Shown: positions 22,481-33,309, counted from the stretch's first letter. The stretch: 64,000 nt of DNA from Catonia carolina (GCA_035578175.1 JAQMRL010000011.1:7947501-8011500); one strand, 5' to 3'. Numbers and translations: made by a program. Notes: a model not told the origin generated them from the letters alone.

Positions 22481-23014
22481 GTGAAAATCATTAGTGTCTT
22501 TTACACCTCTACCTCTTCTGTGTTTAAATAGTTCCATCAATTAGCTGACTATATGATAAGAAACACAACTATTTATTGTAGCCCTGGAACTAGATCAAGC
22601 AGATCGAGTGCAAATAATTTACAGTATAGCTTATAACTAATATAAGTATAACTTAAACTTATTATAGTATAGCTTACAATACATCTTGTAAACAAATTTC
22701 GATTCGCTTAATGTGTCTAAAAAATATATGTTTTTTAAAACAAATTAATAAAAATATATATACAGTAATATTGTATTTTTAAATTCAGTAAAATAACGTG
22801 GAAGAAAATTATGCGGGTACATAATACAATTCGCGTTACATCCGAAAGCGCGGTATAACCGGGGACCACTAACATGAATGTAAACGTAGGTTCGGTTTTT
22901 CTTTTGTATTCTGAATTTCGTTTTAAGTATTTTCCAATGCATATATTTAGGTTTTATAACGGAAATCCCAATATTTATAATGTTATAAGTATACGGGAAA
23001 AGTAATAGCAATAC

Positions 23015-23216
23015 GGAAAAGTAATTTTCCGTGTTATTAAGCCAAATTACGGTTGGTTTTCATTTTGCTTCATTCAATCATGATTAAAATTAGGTAATGT
23101 TTTACCTTAATTAATTATTAATAATATTAATTTAATTACTAATAATTATTACTAATGTTAGGTTTTATTGTTAATTATTTGCATTGGCAAGAGAAAGTTG
23201 TGTGAGGGTTTCACAC
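23015..23216 (+). mobile_element. HEL1 fragment, 3' end
   Basis: TTTCATTTTGCTTCATTCAA, ACTAATGTTAGGTTTATTG-like, GGCAAGAGAAAGT (inner repeat) and the 3' hairpin GTGTGAGGGTTTCACAC. The family's CCAGA end is replaced by the adjacent LINE scrap. Confidence 0.8.
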
Positions 23217-23218
23217 TG

Positions 23219-23420
23219 CAGTGTTCTCGACCTCATAACCTATATTCTCCGTCTAATATCTTCGAGCTCATTATCTTGCGAAGAATCTTTCTCTCAATTT
23301 TCTCTGGTTCTCTTAAACCAGCCTTATCGGTCATTTTAAGGCACTCACTTGCGTACATTAAAATTGTTTTAGAAAAGTAAATTTTTTTCAATTGACTCAT
23401 CACTCCGAGATTTGTCAACA
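23219..23420 (-). pseudogene. RTE-like reverse transcriptase scrap
   Basis: The minus frame reads LKKIYFSKTILMYASECLKM, TDKAGLREPEKIERKILRKI and MSSKILDGEYR. This is the ...YASE...LExxERKILRKI... segment near the end of RTE-like reverse transcriptases. It resembles the start of 53870-54360 (same TGKAGLRE-type segment) and belongs to the same LINE type as 47576-48102. Both ends are truncated. Confidence 0.8.
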
Positions 23421-24129
23421 GGACAAAATAAAAAACCTTATTTAACTGACATAAATATCTATTATTATGTAATTGGTATGCGAATGAAATGACACAAAAA
23501 AAGTATTGTTTCAGAAAGGAAATGCAAATATAGTTGTAAAATATAACAATGAAATCAGCAACAGACCATTTGATTATTTTAGCATTGATATAGGATTAAA
23601 TAGCAACATACTATTGTAAGTACCGAATTAATCACGTATCCAACAGACGTGAACTGTGTTTCGACATCATGAACTTTTTACTTTCTCGCCCTCTATAGGC
23701 GTAGGGAGAGAAAAATATTGCGATAAATACAATTTTCTATACCCAGATTTTATATGATTTTTAGTTTTCATGATCCCTTGAAGCCAAAATTATTTTAGAG
23801 AATATCCATGCATGTGCGCGCCCTAATCGTTCCGAATCAAAATTATGAAATCAATTGATATTGACAATAAATTTCATCTGCTTTTGAAGAATTACAAATA
23901 ATTTAAGGAAAATATTGTAACGCTTATTTAAGGTTGTTTCTGGCTTAATTAAGTTAACTTAATTTTTATTAATAATTGTTAATTTATTAAGTTAACTTAA
24001 TAAATAACGAAAGGTTTTTTAAAATTTACAAGTTTTTACTAACAAATTATTTACGTACATTATGTAACAGTACAGCTGTTGCAATATACTACTTAAAAAT
24101 TTATTTTAAATTTGAATTGATTAGGTATT
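23421..24129. other. AT-rich spacer with a TTAAGTTAACTTAA palindrome
   Basis: TTAATTAAGTTAACTTAATT near 23945 and TTAAGTTAACTTAATAAAT near 23987 face each other. Nothing else is recognised. Confidence 0.5.
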
Positions 24130-24750
24130 TTTGTGGATGGGAATGTTTTAATTGTCATTATCATTTTCCTTTGTCCGTCCATCACAGTTAGATGTTAGAA
24201 ACTACAAGAGATAGTCACAAACAGTTTTCGGATTCGTAATCTACACAATAAGGCAGTGGGCTTTAACTGGGTTTGAAGTTTCAGTTTCGAACGGAAGTGG
24301 CCCCAACCCGGAAATCAAGAAACCAAAGTCAGAAACTACAAGAAATAGCAACAAACTATTTTCAGATTCATAACCTATACAAAAAGTTCGAGCCTGTATT
24401 GGTATGAAGTTCCGATTTCGACCGGAAGTGGCCCAAAACTCGAAGTCAAGAAGTAAAAAGTCAGAAACTACAAGAGATGGCAACAAATGGTTTTCTGATT
24501 CGTAATCTACAGAAAAAGTTTGTGGGCTCGGATAGGGGTTGAAGTCTCGGTTTTGACCGGGAATCGCCAAAAAACGGAAGTCCAGAAATCAAAAGTCTTA
24601 ATTTGGAAACAAAAATATTGTCATTCTATTCCTTTTAAAAAGTAGATACTGAAATCACAAATGGTTTTTGCCGTAAGTCAAAGGTAAGCTTTTTTTCAAA
24701 ATTGCCACCAGCCATGAGACGCGTCGTCTGATGAAAGGGATTTTTTAAAT
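24130..24750 (+). mobile_element. HEL2 element with three tandem units
   Basis: Three consecutive units of about 133 bp start AGAAACTACAAGAGATAG (or close) at about 24193, 24330 and 24463. Each has TTCGTAATCTAC-like, TGAAGTTCCGATTTCGACCG-like and a GGAAGTGGCCC-like block. The element ends AAAATTGCCACCAGCC followed by the hairpin ATGAGACG-CGT-CGTCTGAT and GAAAGGGATTTTTT. The 5' inverted repeat is decayed. Confidence 0.85.
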
Positions 24751-24986
24751 AGTTTAATTTCCATTCGGTTTAAAGTTTAAGAATTTATTTTAATGTTTTT
24801 TATAAAAATTAACAATTTTTATAGATTACTTAAATATTTTTTTCAATATTATAAATTAAATAAGTTCAATTGTTTAAAATTATTATTTCTAAAGAAAAGA
24901 ATTTTAGGATTTACTTAAGGTCGGATACGCAAAGCGTATCCGACCAGATTAAAACATTCTATATATTATTATTAATACTGAAATAT

Positions 24987-25188
24987 ATATTTCTAACCAC
25001 CAGAATACGGTAACATAAAACACTTACCAATGTTCATAGCGCTTTCGTGTATCTTGTACACATCTTCAGTAAATTACAATTTTTATTACGTCCAAATTTT
25101 AATTTACTGAAGATGTGTACAAGATACACGAAAGCGCTATAAACATTGGTAAGTGTTTTATGTTACCGTATTCTGGTGGTTAGAAATA
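24987..25188. repeat. Near-perfect 89-bp inverted repeat (foldback element)
   Basis: The left arm 24987-25075 starts ATATTTCTAACCACCAGAAT; the right arm 25100-25188 is its reverse complement with about one mismatch (TTCATAGC versus TTTATAGC); the loop is 24 bp. It would form a strong hairpin as RNA or single-stranded DNA. A diverged single arm lies at 10684-10830, so it is a dispersed family. Confidence 0.95.
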
Positions 25189-25424
25189 TAAATCAGTTTT
25201 AAATAATACGGCTGTTTAAAATCCTACATAAGATGTTTGATAAAAAAATAATATTATTAATACATAGGTATAACATTATAATCAAAAATACGAATAGGCC
25301 TACATTGTAAAAGTTACATTTATCAAATATCTTGGAGCATAAATACGAGCTAAGAGTATTTTATTTATTACCATTATATTAATATTATTATAATTTATAT
25401 ACAAAAATATTTATAATAAAGATT

Positions 25425-25628
25425 TTTCTTAATCCCTAATATGTGTACATTGCAATCTGTTCAATCAGAACAATACGCAACCCGATGACTCAATGAGATG
25501 ATGTGTATAACGTGAAATGAGGTGAAGTCTTTTACAGACCCAGGCCAACCATTCCTGACAGAGCGTAGTTAATTGAACCCTACCTATTAAAGTACACCGG
25601 TAACTACTGTCTAGTATTCAAATTCATA
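25425..25628 (-). mobile_element. SIN2, 3' two-thirds
   Basis: CTTAATCCCTAATATGTGTA to TAGTATTCAAATTCAT on the plus strand is the SIN2 body and tail reversed; the tRNA head is absent. Confidence 0.85.
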
Positions 25629-25634
25629 CTTTTC

Positions 25635-25735
25635 AAATTAGTGAGGAAGGCATGGTAAACCACCTTACTCCTTGTTTTACTAAGTAAAACATCTAGAGGT
25701 TCAAACCAGTCTTTCGGCTGATGACCAAAACAACA
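25635..25735 (+). mobile_element. SIN1 fragment, 3' end
   Basis: AGTGAGGAAGGCATGGTAAA to TCTTTCGGCTGATGACC then AAAACAACAACA: the last 100 bp with an intact stem-loop. Confidence 0.85.
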
Positions 25736-25741
25736 ACACAA

Positions 25742-25975
25742 TTTGTGTACGTTGCAATCTTGTCAATTTAAAACAATAAGCAACCCTATGACCCAATAAG
25801 ATGAGGATGACATGTAAATAAAGATGTCTTGTACAGACTCAGGCTGACCATTCCTAAGAGAGTAAGGTTAACTGAACCCCAACCATCAAAGTACTCCGGT
25901 AACCACTGTCTAGTATTCAAATCCGTATAAAAGTTACTTACTACCTTTACTAGGATTTGAACCAGGAATAATGAT
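25742..25975 (-). mobile_element. SIN2, nearly complete, 5' end lost at the B box
   Basis: Plus strand TTGTGTACGTTGCAATCTTG to TACTAGGATTTGAACCAGGA, i.e. body, tail and B box (GGTTCAAATCC on the minus strand). An AATGATAATA-CTG-TATTATTATCATT hairpin directly follows (about 25969-25994). Confidence 0.85.
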
Positions 25976-25994
25976 AATACTGTATTATTATCAT

Positions 25995-26977
25995 TCATTA
26001 TTATATTTTCAGAATATTGTAAGTAATACATTATTCACCCAAAGATGAAAGTTACAATTATAACAATTAGAAAATATATCAATTAAAATTACGTAAATTA
26101 GTATTATAAATATTATAATTAGTATAATGAGGAGAACATGAAAAATTTATAAATCTGTCACGAATAAAAGAGAAGAATAGGTCAACGAAAAATGGGTAAG
26201 CTAAAAAAAGGGGAAAAGAAAAAATACTGTTTGACATTTTAATTAAACGTAAAAATAAATTACGTTTGTTATACTAAAAAAAACTTAATACTAATTATAA
26301 TAACAGATTGATTTAATCTCTTAATAAAATATCTCATAAAAAACTAAATGTAACACTTTGCAATTAACCTGTAAAAATGAAAAACTAATTTAGTACATGT
26401 ATGTTTTAACATAAATAAACAAAACAACCAAAAAAATTGTTTAAGAGAAAAACAATTATGTAAAATATATTAATAAATATAAGTAAGATTTGGAGCAATT
26501 AAGATTATAAAAAGCAATGACCTGTATAAAAGTCTAAATTAAAAACAATTTTTTATTAGTACAGTAATAAAAAAGTACGTAATAGTGCATTAATGTTAAA
26601 AAGAACTACTAACAGAGTTTGTCTGGTTGAACACTTCAACAAAATGGGTGAAAGTAGGCCAATAACGAAACAATGTTGATTATATACAATTTATAATAAT
26701 TTTATTATAAAATTAATAGGCGGTTTAATTGAAGTTTATTTTATTATTAAATTAACTAACGTTGCATGTTGTATATTAGTTTCGGTATAATTAGTGTTGA
26801 AAACTTAAAATTAACTACCTGAGCTCGTAGCTTGTATTTTTTTATGTAATTTCAAAACAAATATATTTTTCTAACGAATTTTGTTTAATTATTAAAAACC
26901 TATTCGGCTCACTTATTCAGTGTGACCCAAATTTATTTGTTACACCTCCAATCAAAATTTGCAACAATTAGACTTAG
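25995..26977. other. Very AT-rich spacer
   Basis: No gene, RNA or repeat family recognised. Confidence 0.5.
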
Positions 26978-27165
26978 ACCTTCACTTTATTCACCACAGA
27001 GTCTGCTGTATAATGAAGTTCATTACTCTTAGAAGAGATAACTCTGACTAGTGTTTTTTAAACCTGTACCTCTTCTGTTCCTAAATGTTTCAGAAATATC
27101 TATTTTTTCCCTTGGAACTAGCAGATCAAGTGCAAATACTTTAACACTCCACCTGCCTGTTATAG
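26978..27165 (-). mobile_element. SIN1 fragment, 5' half
   Basis: CCTTCACTTTATTCACCACA to CTCCACCTGCCTGTTATAGG on the plus strand: the 5' half reversed, without the stem-loop half. Confidence 0.85.
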
Positions 27166-27452
27166 GTAAATACATAAATTAGGGATTAAAAAAACAGACA
27201 GTTTATTAAACACAACCGCAGCATTACTTTCATCTCTGGATGAATGAATTACAGTACAAAAATACTATGAATGTGGGTTGTATTATATGTGATGATGAAA
27301 TTTTTTCAAAACTTAATTTTTAATTTCATGTTAATAATACCTGGAAACTATTGTATAAGATAGTAAAATATCACTCAAGAAAATGTTAGTATGAGTTGAA
27401 CATTTTACGAGTACCTTGAAGTTTTCCTGAAAGTACTGTTTTCTAATCATTG

Positions 27453-27841
27453 TTGTTTAGGTCAACAGCCTAAAGGCTGGTTTGAACCTCTAGAGGTTTT
27501 ACTAAGTAAAACAAAAAGTGAGGTGGTTTTCAATTGCCTTCCTCATTGAATTGACAGAGTATGCTTATCAGCATGCCAGGCCCTCCGAAAAGCACTACTT
27601 TTCACCTTGCAAATGACTTCTTCACTTCATTGACCACAGGGTTGGCTGCATAGTGAAATTCATTACTCTCAGAGGAGATAACTCTGACTAGTGTCTTTTA
27701 CACCTCTACCTCTTCTATTCTTAAATAGTTCAGTCATATAATTGGCTGACTACGTGATAAGAAACAGAACTATTTTTCGTAGCCCTGTAAACTGCAGATC
27801 GAGCGCAATTAATTTAACACTCCACTCCCCGTTATGGGCAC
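27453..27841 (-). mobile_element. SIN1, full length
   Basis: TTGTTGTTTAGGTCAACAGC to CCACTCCCCGTTATGGGC, all blocks in order. No clear target duplication. Confidence 0.85.
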
Positions 27842-28488
27842 TTTTATTACTGAAATTATTTGTAGAAAAACAGAAATATTTAAACTTCAAATATTTAAGG
27901 AAATTAAAGTAATTAATTATGTAGTAGTTAATATTGCTAAAAAAAATCCCGCTTTCCATAAAAACTTCAAGGAATATTATCAGTGAGGACTGTCGCATTT
28001 ATAAAAACAGATTTTATAGAGTTATGAACCAATGTGAAAATGAAAAGCTTTGGAACACAAGAATATAATATAATGACGAAATCTATTCCGTTAACTGTGA
28101 TATAATTACTGTTTAAGAGATTTAATCATCAGTCAGAAAGCGCTAGACGTGGGAAAGTGACGAACTAACGACAGTAAACTGAAATGTTCGCTCTCCCATG
28201 ATACAAAAATTACTAAATGTAATGTATGACAATTACTAAATGTGTGCATTAATCTTATAAGCAGTACAAGGTTATTTTTATTACACTATGTACAGTTAAG
28301 GAACATATAATTAAAGTTCATAACTTGAGAAATACCGTAATTACTCTTGTTAAATGAAATAATTATGCATTATTTAGTAAAAATGAGTGAAATTTTAATT
28401 TTTTCTGTTGAATATAAGTTTTCTTAAACAAATTCCAGATAAAGATGAGATCATATTAACAAGGTATACGCTAAATATGTTGAACTAA
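27842..28488. other. AT-rich spacer
   Basis: No feature recognised. Confidence 0.45.
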
Positions 28489-28870
28489 AGTAAATTTCGA
28501 ATCGAACCCGGGACTCTAGGTATATTTATGTTGGAACTACCGCTGACATGAACCCCGAGCCAACGGGTATAAAAATACCTGCGTTGGGAAAACTGAAATT
28601 ATACTAAAAGGCCAAACCCGAACAAGTAGAGCGGATTGAGGCCCGTAGGGTTCCCTTGGTCACCATTTGATGAGTAACCGCCGAGGCTATAACAATACAC
28701 CCCGAGAGGGCACTGAATGTTCCTCTACCTCACACGCAAACTGCGGTCGGCTGCATCTATTCACCTGAAAGACTGGTGGATAGGACAGCATAACCGCCAT
28801 TTTACGTTCTGTGTGGTCTGGGACAGACTTCGATACATGATCATTACATCAGCGATCCAGCCAATGTCAA
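28489..28870 (-). other. GC-richer island with a tRNA-like box, unidentified
   Basis: On the minus strand GTTGGCTCGGGGTTCATGTC and then GGGTTCGATTCG lie about 60 bp apart, like an A and B box. They are preceded by about 290 bp of unusually GC-rich sequence (for example CCCTCTCGGGGTGTATTG and CAGCCGACCGCAGTTTGCG). No long reading frame. It could be a composite SINE or a LINE 5' region. Confidence 0.4.
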
Positions 28871-29265
28871 CTTTACATCATAAATTTTAAGTATCTTGTA
28901 AAAGTTAAAATTAGATTAAGTAAAATTTTATTTACACTTTCTCCCATAAACTCTAAAGTTTTGCAGGTTTATTAAATCTACAAAAAGACGGGAAAATCTT
29001 AGTAGAATGTTTTTGTTCATTTTTAATTTTCTACCTGACTAGCGGATATCAAACAAACTAATTTAGGGTTGTTCAGACTTGATTAGAGAAATTATCTACA
29101 GATGATTCTACCCTTTAATTCCATTGATTTTTTAAGGGCAGTTTTATAATCCCATTATCGGAAAGTTAGGCTATGACTAAAAATTGGTGTTAGTTTTATC
29201 TTCTGTTTAAGGTGATGTTGAGAGAATTCAACTGCTGTTTAAGTTGATGGCCAAATTAAGTTGAT
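28871..29265. other. AT-rich spacer
   Basis: Nothing recognised. Confidence 0.45.
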
Positions 29266-29267
29266 TA

Positions 29268-29905
29268 CGTATTTACTCGAATATACCGCGCATAGTTTTT
29301 GAACGAAATCGATCCGATAAAATAGTGTGCTTGTTATATTCGAAAAAAAATTGTCTTTTAGCAGCAATGAAAAAGAATTTAGTGATCATACCGGGAGGGT
29401 TAACATCTGTACTATAACCTTTGGACGTTTGCATAAATAATCCATTCAAAATCGCTATGAAGGAACTGTATACTTAATAGGTGGCATATACTGAGCATAC
29501 ACACACCTTCGGGACAAACAAAAAGGCCGGAATATGAAACGATCTGTGAGTGGATTAAAACTGCATGGGCACGGATTTCACCAGTTAGTTTCAAAATGCT
29601 TTCTGAAATGCGCTCGATGGCTCAGAAGACGACACACTAAGGGACGAAAATCCAGACGCGGGTTCTGACAGCAACGGCGATACCGACGACTAGAGTGTAA
29701 CATTTTCTAGTTCATTTTTCATTCTTCATTTAAATTTCGTTCTTTTGATTTTGAAGTAATTTGTCATAGTTGAGCAGTTGTTTTAGTTTATTGTGTGATA
29801 CGTACAAAATAAATTTGTAAGTTTTCATTTTATATTTAACAGTTTTAATTTTTTGTCAAAGTACCTTCGAAAATCAAGTGCGCGGTATATTCGAAAAAGT
29901 ACGGG
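29268..29905 (+). mobile_element. pogo/Tigger-type element, deletion derivative
   Basis: The ends CGTATTTACTCGAATATACC and (reversed) CCCGTACTTTTTCGAATATA share TCGAATATACCGCGCA. TA flanks both sides (29266-29267, 29906-29907). The interior keeps the end of the transposase gene on the plus strand (29521-29693), so the element was oriented left to right and lost most of its coding region by internal deletion. Confidence 0.85.
29521..29693 (+). pseudogene. pogo/Tigger transposase, C-terminal remnant
   Basis: Frame 1 reads RPEYETICEWIKTAWARISP, followed after a frameshift near 29590-29605 by NALDGSEDDTLRDENPDA, GSDSNGDTDD and a TAG stop at 29691-29693. The pattern WIKxxWxxIS...(FKxCGI)SNALDGxEDD is the typical end of pogo/Tigger transposases, just after the DDE catalytic domain. 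The DNA-binding and catalytic regions are absent and the linking segment (the cysteine-glycine part) is damaged. No function is possible. It identifies the superfamily of the surrounding 638-bp element and, by similarity of the ends, supports the assignment of the other three. Confidence 0.85.
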
Positions 29906-29907
29906 TA

Positions 29908-31038
29908 TATTTCATCTAATGTGATACTTTTTGATAGTTGTAGGCTACAATGTATTTCTTCTTTAGCTGAAGGTATTTTCAGTTTACGATAGATTTGTTT
30001 ATTTGGTCTGTACCTTGATGCTTTCAAACTGTAAAAGCATTTTTGATAATAGTATTCTTGTGTTTATTATTACATTGTAAAAATAAATCGTCAAAAAGAA
30101 AAGAGATTATACACGTTCGGTTTGTATTTCTGTCCACGGACGCACTGAAATCAACATTAAATTTTGTATTTTTTGTATTTAATAAAAATACATTTTGTAA
30201 ATTTTGTATTTCTTTATAGTAAAGTATAGGTATTTCCCAATCAATACATCAAAACTATTATTCTTAGATTACTTAACTGATACTTTACAGAAAATAAACA
30301 AAAATAATTTTAAAATGTATTGTTTTTTATAATTAAAAATCAAATATACGGATCAATCCGATAAAAATAAATAATTATGTATTATTTATAACTATTGTTT
30401 GTTGAAATTTAAATGGGTATAATAAAATTTATAGTTTGATATGACGACAAAAGCATTGCAACATTTTATTGTTTTAAATGCACATTTAACGAAAGAGATA
30501 GATGGGAGGAGAGAATGCTTCTTAATGTTTTAATGATTCCTTACATCACGCCCATCACGTGAAATAATATTACAGAATCTTGCACTATGCTCTATAGACC
30601 AACTGCATTACGGCATAATAATTTCTAAGATATAGGAAAACGTTTGTGATAATTACAATCTAAGTACGATGTTCCATTACATAATGATATAAACGTTTAA
30701 TGTCTTCTCTAAATTTATTTATCTCTTAGAAAAAACAACATAAAATAATGAATCAGTAAACTTACTTCATTAGATAACATAATATAAAGCAAATACGTGT
30801 CCGTTTGGTGTAACGCTTCAAGATAATTAAATCCACCGGCAGACGGTATAACTATCTGATAAGTACCACTTAGTAAAGTTATTTAAATACAGAACTTTTA
30901 CGAAGCTAATCAAAGTAAATCCTATCTTAAAAGGAAACGTAAATATTTTTAAATTCTTTGGAACAAATTGCAGTTTACAATTTAAAATCAAAATTGTCAG
31001 TAAGATATTGGAAGACGCATTTATTAAAAAAAAAAAAA
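29908..31038. other. AT-rich spacer
   Basis: No gene recognised. Near the right end ACAAATTGCAGTTTACAATT and GATATTGGAAGACGCATTTA (30964-31024) recur at about 31338-31396 around the HEL1-like sequence, so the flank was duplicated. Confidence 0.5.
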
Positions 31039-31765
31039 ATCAGGTGTGAAACACTCACACGACTTTATCTTACCAATGTAAATAAAGAAACATAACCTAA
31101 TTTTAATTATGAGTGAATGACGCAAAATGAAAATCAATTTCTGCACGACTTAAAAATAGGTAAAATTACTAATTAACGCTAAAATAGGTTCTACAGAAAT
31201 AAAATGCTAGCAATAAAAGTTCTGGAGTTTTTAATTCTCTACAACTTTGATTATGTAAACTTTATATTTATCAGTAAGATGTTGGAAGACCCGTTTAACT
31301 AAAAATCTACAACAATCTTGAACAAAAAAAATAGAACAAATTGCAGTTTACAATTAAAAAAAATTATAAAAAAGATATTGGAAGACTCATTTATTTAACT
31401 AAAATTCTATTGTGAACAAAACGTTCACAATAGAATTTTTCTTTCTATTGTCAATATAAATAATGAACCATATAAACCATGTTTAATCACGAGTAAACAA
31501 TGTAAAATGAAAAACATAACCTAATTTTAATCATGAGTGAATGACGCACAATGAAAAGCAACCTCTGGAGGATTTAAAAATACAGGAAAGTACTAATTGA
31601 CGCTAAAATAGGTTCTGTTGAAAAAAATGCCAGGAATGTTGTTAAGTTTTTAATCTTCTACAACTCTTTGGTTATGTAACCGTTTATTGTAAAATGCATA
31701 TTAAGGCCGCCATCTTAAATGTTTTTACCACGAGAGCATGCTGAAATTCTTGGGGAATTTCAGAC
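31039..31765 (-). mobile_element. Two diverged HEL1 3' portions in tandem
   Basis: The first portion (31039-31330) begins TCAGGTGTGAAACACTCACACGA and continues with ATGAGTGAATGACGCAAAATG and GCTAAAATAGGTTCTACAG. A second, older portion (about 31440-31765) repeats AACATAACCTAATTTTAATC, GAGTGAATGACGCACAATG and GCTAAAATAGGTTCTGTTG. Between them are flank duplicates and the 31401-31439 hairpin. Confidence 0.7.
31401..31439. repeat. Perfect 17-bp hairpin
   Basis: AAAATTCTATTGTGAAC, a 5-nt loop AAAAC, then GTTCACAATAGAATTTT. The stem has no mismatch. Confidence 0.95.
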
Positions 31766-31870
31766 ACCTCTACTCCTTCTGTTCATAATGTTTCTGTAAT
31801 TTATTTGACTCAGCATGAGAGAAGAAATGGAACTATTTTTATACCTGTAGAACCAGAAGGATAAAACAAT
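31766..31870 (-). mobile_element. Diverged SIN1 fragment
   Basis: ACACCTCTACTCCTTCTGTT, TTTCTGTAATTTATTTGACT and GAAATGGAACTATTTTTATA follow the SIN1 order with many changes. Confidence 0.6.
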
Positions 31871-33225
31871 TACCTAGTTACACTTTCAAAGTGCACGTGA
31901 TGAACAACAAACGCTTTTTATTTTATAATACTATTGAAAAATTTTCTTAGGATATAATATTGTGTATTATGTATTTATACCAAAATCCTATTTAAATATT
32001 ATTTTTTTTAACGATATTGCAAATAATCCATAAGGTCGTGTTTCTGGGTTCTTGTAAATCCTGACAAAATTCAATCCTACCAAAAAAAAATCCAGAATTT
32101 TTACAAACTTACTTCAATTAATTTTGTCCATGGCGAATTTTCTAGGAAAATCTACAGAGCACGATCTTGAAAAATTGTTAAATTTTAAAATAATTTATTC
32201 ATAAATCTTAAAAATAAAGTTTTAAAAAAATAGTTTAATGTACTACTATGCTACATACTTTGGTCCTTGAAACGTTTATAATACTGTACAAGGTTTGTCT
32301 GAAACATGGTATAATTTCACAGTCAGTGCCAGTTTAATGGATGTAACGAACAATTACCCTCAATTACGTTATTGATTTCAAAAGCGTAGTAACTTTTTTT
32401 AACTATCTGAGCGGTTATTACCTTTGCCTTCTTTGAGACGGTAAACACTTTGTACGGTTCATGCCCCAGTGACTAAAATTTTCTTAGGGGAAGGACGATA
32501 ATGAAACACCCAGTTGGGGGGCGCTGGAGCACTAGAACAATGCATCAAGTTGTCTTCTTATATGCCTTACAGTAACAGCGGGTCTATTACACGTGGTGCA
32601 GGGTTATTACTGGTATCAAGGTTATTCAAGGTTAGTTAACTCGAAACTCAAAACAGCTTTGATGTGACTACATGTACTACGTTTAACACTTAAGTATACG
32701 CTGTTGTTTTTTAAATCCTTAAGTATACTATTAAATATTTATTAAGTTTACAAAGAAATATACCTTTCAAAAAATTAAAACAATAAAATTATGAAAAAAG
32801 TTTTGGGAACTAATCAAGGATTGCAATTGATCGGACATATGTGAAGCTGTAAAAATAAATTATTTTGAACGATAAACTGCACTCCACAATTAACTGGATT
32901 TGTGAATTCGCTGACTGAATTCTCTTGAATTTAAAATTATTTTTGTTGCGTTACTAATTCATAATAATTTTACGCAATTATAATTATTATTGTTATATGC
33001 CTACAGATTATTTTGATTTTATTAAATTAAATTATATTAAGTTTACTGATGAATGTTTATTATTTTTAAATTAAATTTTAATTTTATAATAAATATTTGG
33101 TATTTTCTCTCATTGTAAAAATTTAAAAAAAATATCTTACTATACAATTTTAAGTATCGTATATTCCTTTCTTTACATTGTTTGCTGTAACTGGGACTTA
33201 AATTCTATTACTAACAATGTTTTTA
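31871..33225. other. AT-rich spacer with a less AT-rich patch
   Basis: Around 32440-32660 the composition is more balanced (CCCAGTTGGGGGGCGCTGGA, CGTGGTGCAGGGTTATTAC) but no frame, splice-bounded exon or repeat match could be supported. Confidence 0.4.
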
Positions 33226-33306
33226 CTCCTAATGCGTGTATGTTGGAATCTTTTCAATTTAAGAACAGTAAGCAACTCCAAGATCCAATGAGATAGGGAT
33301 GATTTG
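33226..33306 (-). mobile_element. SIN2 fragment, 3' end
   Basis: AATGCGTGTATGTTGGAATC and AAGCAACTCCAAGATCCAAT match the reversed SIN2 tail. Confidence 0.65.
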
Positions 33307-33309
33307 TGT

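Larger units (their letters stand above)
21539..22622 (-). mobile_element. SIN1 split by a TIR element
   Basis: The 3' half at 21539-21796 (GTTGTTTAGGTCATCAGCCG onward, stem-loop intact) and the 5' half at 22488-22622 (TTAGTGTCTTTTACACCTCT to CAGATCGAGTGCAAATAATT) belong to one copy. Its last 5' bases are lost. Confidence 0.85.
21233..22869. mobile_element. pogo/Tigger-type element, heavily interrupted
   Basis: The left end TAGGTCCCCGGTTATAACGC and the right end (reversed) GTGGTCCCCGGTTATACCGC are inverted repeats, with TA on both sides (21231-21232, 22870-22871). The right inner part reads CTTTCGGATGTAACGCG, the left GGATGTAGG. The interior holds a split SIN1, itself holding a TIR element, itself holding a SIN2. 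What remains of the host element is about 300 bp on the left and 245 bp on the right with no readable transposase. Confidence 0.75.

Noticed and set aside
24193..24596. CRISPR-like spaced repeats
   Set aside because: The 133-bp units are contiguous tandem units of HEL2 in eukaryotic DNA, with no spacer pattern or cas genes.
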